The notes below the pieces were generated by a model. That model was not told the origin of the DNA. It did no database searches and worked only from the letters and a program-made list of their open reading frames with translations. A program made the position numbers and the translations under genes. Of a stretch of 64,000 bases of DNA, positions 62,727 through 64,000 are shown piece by piece (position 1 is the stretch's first letter; the number at the start of each line of letters is the position of its first letter). The stretch comes from Hymenobacter tibetensis. GTDB taxonomy: Bacteria; Bacteroidota; Bacteroidia; Cytophagales; Hymenobacteraceae. Location of the stretch: NCBI RefSeq assembly GCF_022827545.1, contig NZ_CP094672.1, forward strand, positions 55,017 to 119,016, read 5' to 3'.

Positions 62727-64000
62727 ATGCAAGCCACTGGAAAACCCCTCGACCGCGTAGACGGGCGCCTTAAAGTCACCGGCGCGGCGCGCTACACCGC
62801 CGAGTGGGAAGTGCCGGGCCTAGTCTACGGCGCCGTGGTGGACAGCGCCCGAGCGCACGGTATGGTGCGCGCTATTGACACCAGTGTGGCCCGTAAAGCG
62901 CCCGGCGTGCTGGCCGTGTTGACCCACGATAATGCCCCCCGGCTGCAGCCCATCCCCAACAAAGTGGGAGGAACCCAGTTCCGGGGCGAAGGCGGCATCA
63001 CCGAGACCCGCCAGCCCCTGCAAAACGCGGCCGTAGAATACGCCGGCCAGCCCCTGGCCGTGGTGGTGGCCGATACCCATGAACGGGCCCGGTATGCGGC
63101 CACGCTAGTGCGCGTTACGTACGACGAGCAGCCGCCGGAGCTGGCTATGGCTTCCGCCAGCCGCCAAACCCAGCCTGAATCATTTCTGGGCAACAAAGAG
63201 GAAAAGCTACAGGTAACGATTGGGGACCCCAACACCGCGTTGGCGGCGGCGCCCGTGAAGCTCAAGCAAGTCTACGAATCGGCCATTACCCACCACAACC
63301 CCATCGAGCAGTTGGCCACCATTGCGCGCTGGGAAACGCGCAACGGCGCCGACTTCCTCACACTCTACGACACCACGCGCGGGCTGGAAGTGTTGCAGGA
63401 AGTGATGGCCACGTCGTTGGGGTTGCCCCAGGAAAGCGTGCATATCATCTGCCCGTTTATCGGCGGCGCGTTTGGGTCCAAAGGATGGTTGTATGCCCCA
63501 CCGCTGCTCACGGCCATGGCCGCGCGGGTAGTAGGGCGGCCGGTGAAAATCGAGTGGCGCCGCCAGGATATGTTTGCCGTGGCCGGGCAGCGAGCGGCCA
63601 CCCGACAAACCCTATCGTTGGGAGCGACGCGAGACGGCAAAATCACGGCCCTGCGCCACGACACGTTGACGCACTCCTCCCAATCCAGCGGCTTTACCGA
63701 GCCCTGCGCCCGGGTGTCGCGGATGATGTACGCCGTGCCTAACATGGGCTTCACCCACCAACTCGCTCACCTGCACCTGCCCTCGCCCTGCCCCATGCGC
63801 GGGCCCGGCGAAACCGTGGGCGGCTGGGCACTGGAGTGTGCCCTGGATGAGCTAGCCACGGAGTTGAAGCTAGACCCCGTGGAATTGCGTCTGCGCAACT
63901 ACGCCGACCAGAACCCCGAAAACGGCAAACCCTGGTCGAGCAAGCACCTGCGCGAGTGCTACGTGCGGGGGCGCCAGCTCATCGGCTGGGACACCCGCAA
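62727..64000 (+). CDS. Molybdopterin-binding subunit of a xanthine dehydrogenase-family enzyme (partial)
   Basis: The frame starting at the ATG at 62727 is open to the right edge, so only the first 424 codons are visible. The sequence starts ATGKPLDRVDGRLKVTGAARY, typical of the family, and contains HHNPIEQLATIARWE, FIGGAFGSKGW and PSPCPMRGPGETVGG, which contact the Mo cofactor. It follows the FAD subunit by 33 bases. As in PaoC, the enzyme probably oxidises aromatic or other aldehydes, but the purine oxidoreductases cannot be ruled out from this part. Confidence 0.9.
   Translation, partial: MQATGKPLDRVDGRLKVTGAARYTAEWEVPGLVYGAVVDSARAHGMVRAIDTSVARKAPGVLAVLTHDNAPRLQPIPNKVGGTQFRGEGGITETRQPLQNAAVEYAGQPLAVVVADTHERARYAATLVRVTYDEQPPELAMASASRQTQPESFLGNKEEKLQVTIGDPNTALAAAPVKLKQVYESAITHHNPIEQLATIARWETRNGADFLTLYDTTRGLEVLQEVMATSLGLPQESVHIICPFIGGAFGSKGWLYAPPLLTAMAARVVGRPVKIEWRRQDMFAVAGQRAATRQTLSLGATRDGKITALRHDTLTHSSQSSGFTEPCARVSRMMYAVPNMGFTHQLAHLHLPSPCPMRGPGETVGGWALECALDELATELKLDPVELRLRNYADQNPENGKPWSSKHLRECYVRGRQLIGWDTR

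Noticed and set aside
1..64000. tRNA, rRNA, or intact insertion sequences
   Set aside because: No cloverleaf, rRNA-like stretch or intact transposase gene was recognised on either strand.

Overview
The window looks like part of a plasmid or second replicon of a Hymenobacter-like member of the Cytophagales (Bacteroidota). Three things support this. There is a type IX secretion cargo with a gliding-motility C-terminal domain, followed by a PorP/SprF partner. Several genes have the Bacteroidota -7 promoter box (TAnnTTTG). Enzymes such as GH92, GH127/146, GH9 and a B1 metallo-beta-lactamase are typical of this group. The plasmid assignment rests on 46-50 kb: a Rep_3-type initiator, an iteron origin, and a ParA gene with a non-canonical partner and a repeat-rich centromere-like region. 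The genus is an inference; no rRNA or tRNA gene was seen.

Layout. 0-8.2 kb: a carbohydrate locus for mannose-rich glycans. GH92 mannosidase, sugar porter, DeoR regulator and mannose-6-phosphate isomerase lie on the minus strand, divergent from a GlcNAc-kinase-like gene, with a candidate DeoR operator between them. 8.2-31.9 kb: accessory enzymes and regulators, including a bestrophin-like channel, six short-chain dehydrogenases (SDRs), three AraC regulators, an HxlR regulator, a WYL regulator, a multi-PAS hybrid histidine kinase, an SGNH hydrolase, an Imm5-like protein, an epoxide hydrolase, a sugar dehydrogenase lipoprotein and a DUF1624 membrane acyltransferase. 32-42 kb: a giant type IX secreted repeat protein and its PorP/SprF partner. 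They are bracketed by two direct copies of a roadblock-like gene that are identical over about 477 bp. 42-46 kb: a second type IX cargo, an outer-membrane beta-barrel protein, a DUF3861 protein and a thiolase. 46-50.3 kb: replication and partition module. 50.8-59.7 kb: GH127/146, DUF892 protein, B1 metallo-beta-lactamase, tyrosine recombinase, a broken AraC gene and GH9. 60.6-64 kb: the start of a three-subunit molybdenum hydroxylase operon (PaoABC type), whose large subunit runs off the right edge.

How the parts work together. The GH92, GH127/146 and GH9 enzymes point to plant or fungal glycan use, with sugars channelled through the 0-8 kb locus. The SDR/AraC/HxlR/epoxide-hydrolase block looks like a set of regulator-enzyme pairs built by local duplication; two of its SDR promoters are near copies that share an operator-like element. 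The strongest candidate for something undescribed is the partition region. A GTTACT-type motif recurs every 9 bp upstream of parA, ends in a 59-bp near-palindrome, and reappears in the same 9-bp phase inside the partner gene. The initiator gene also carries one perfect iteron within its own coding sequence.
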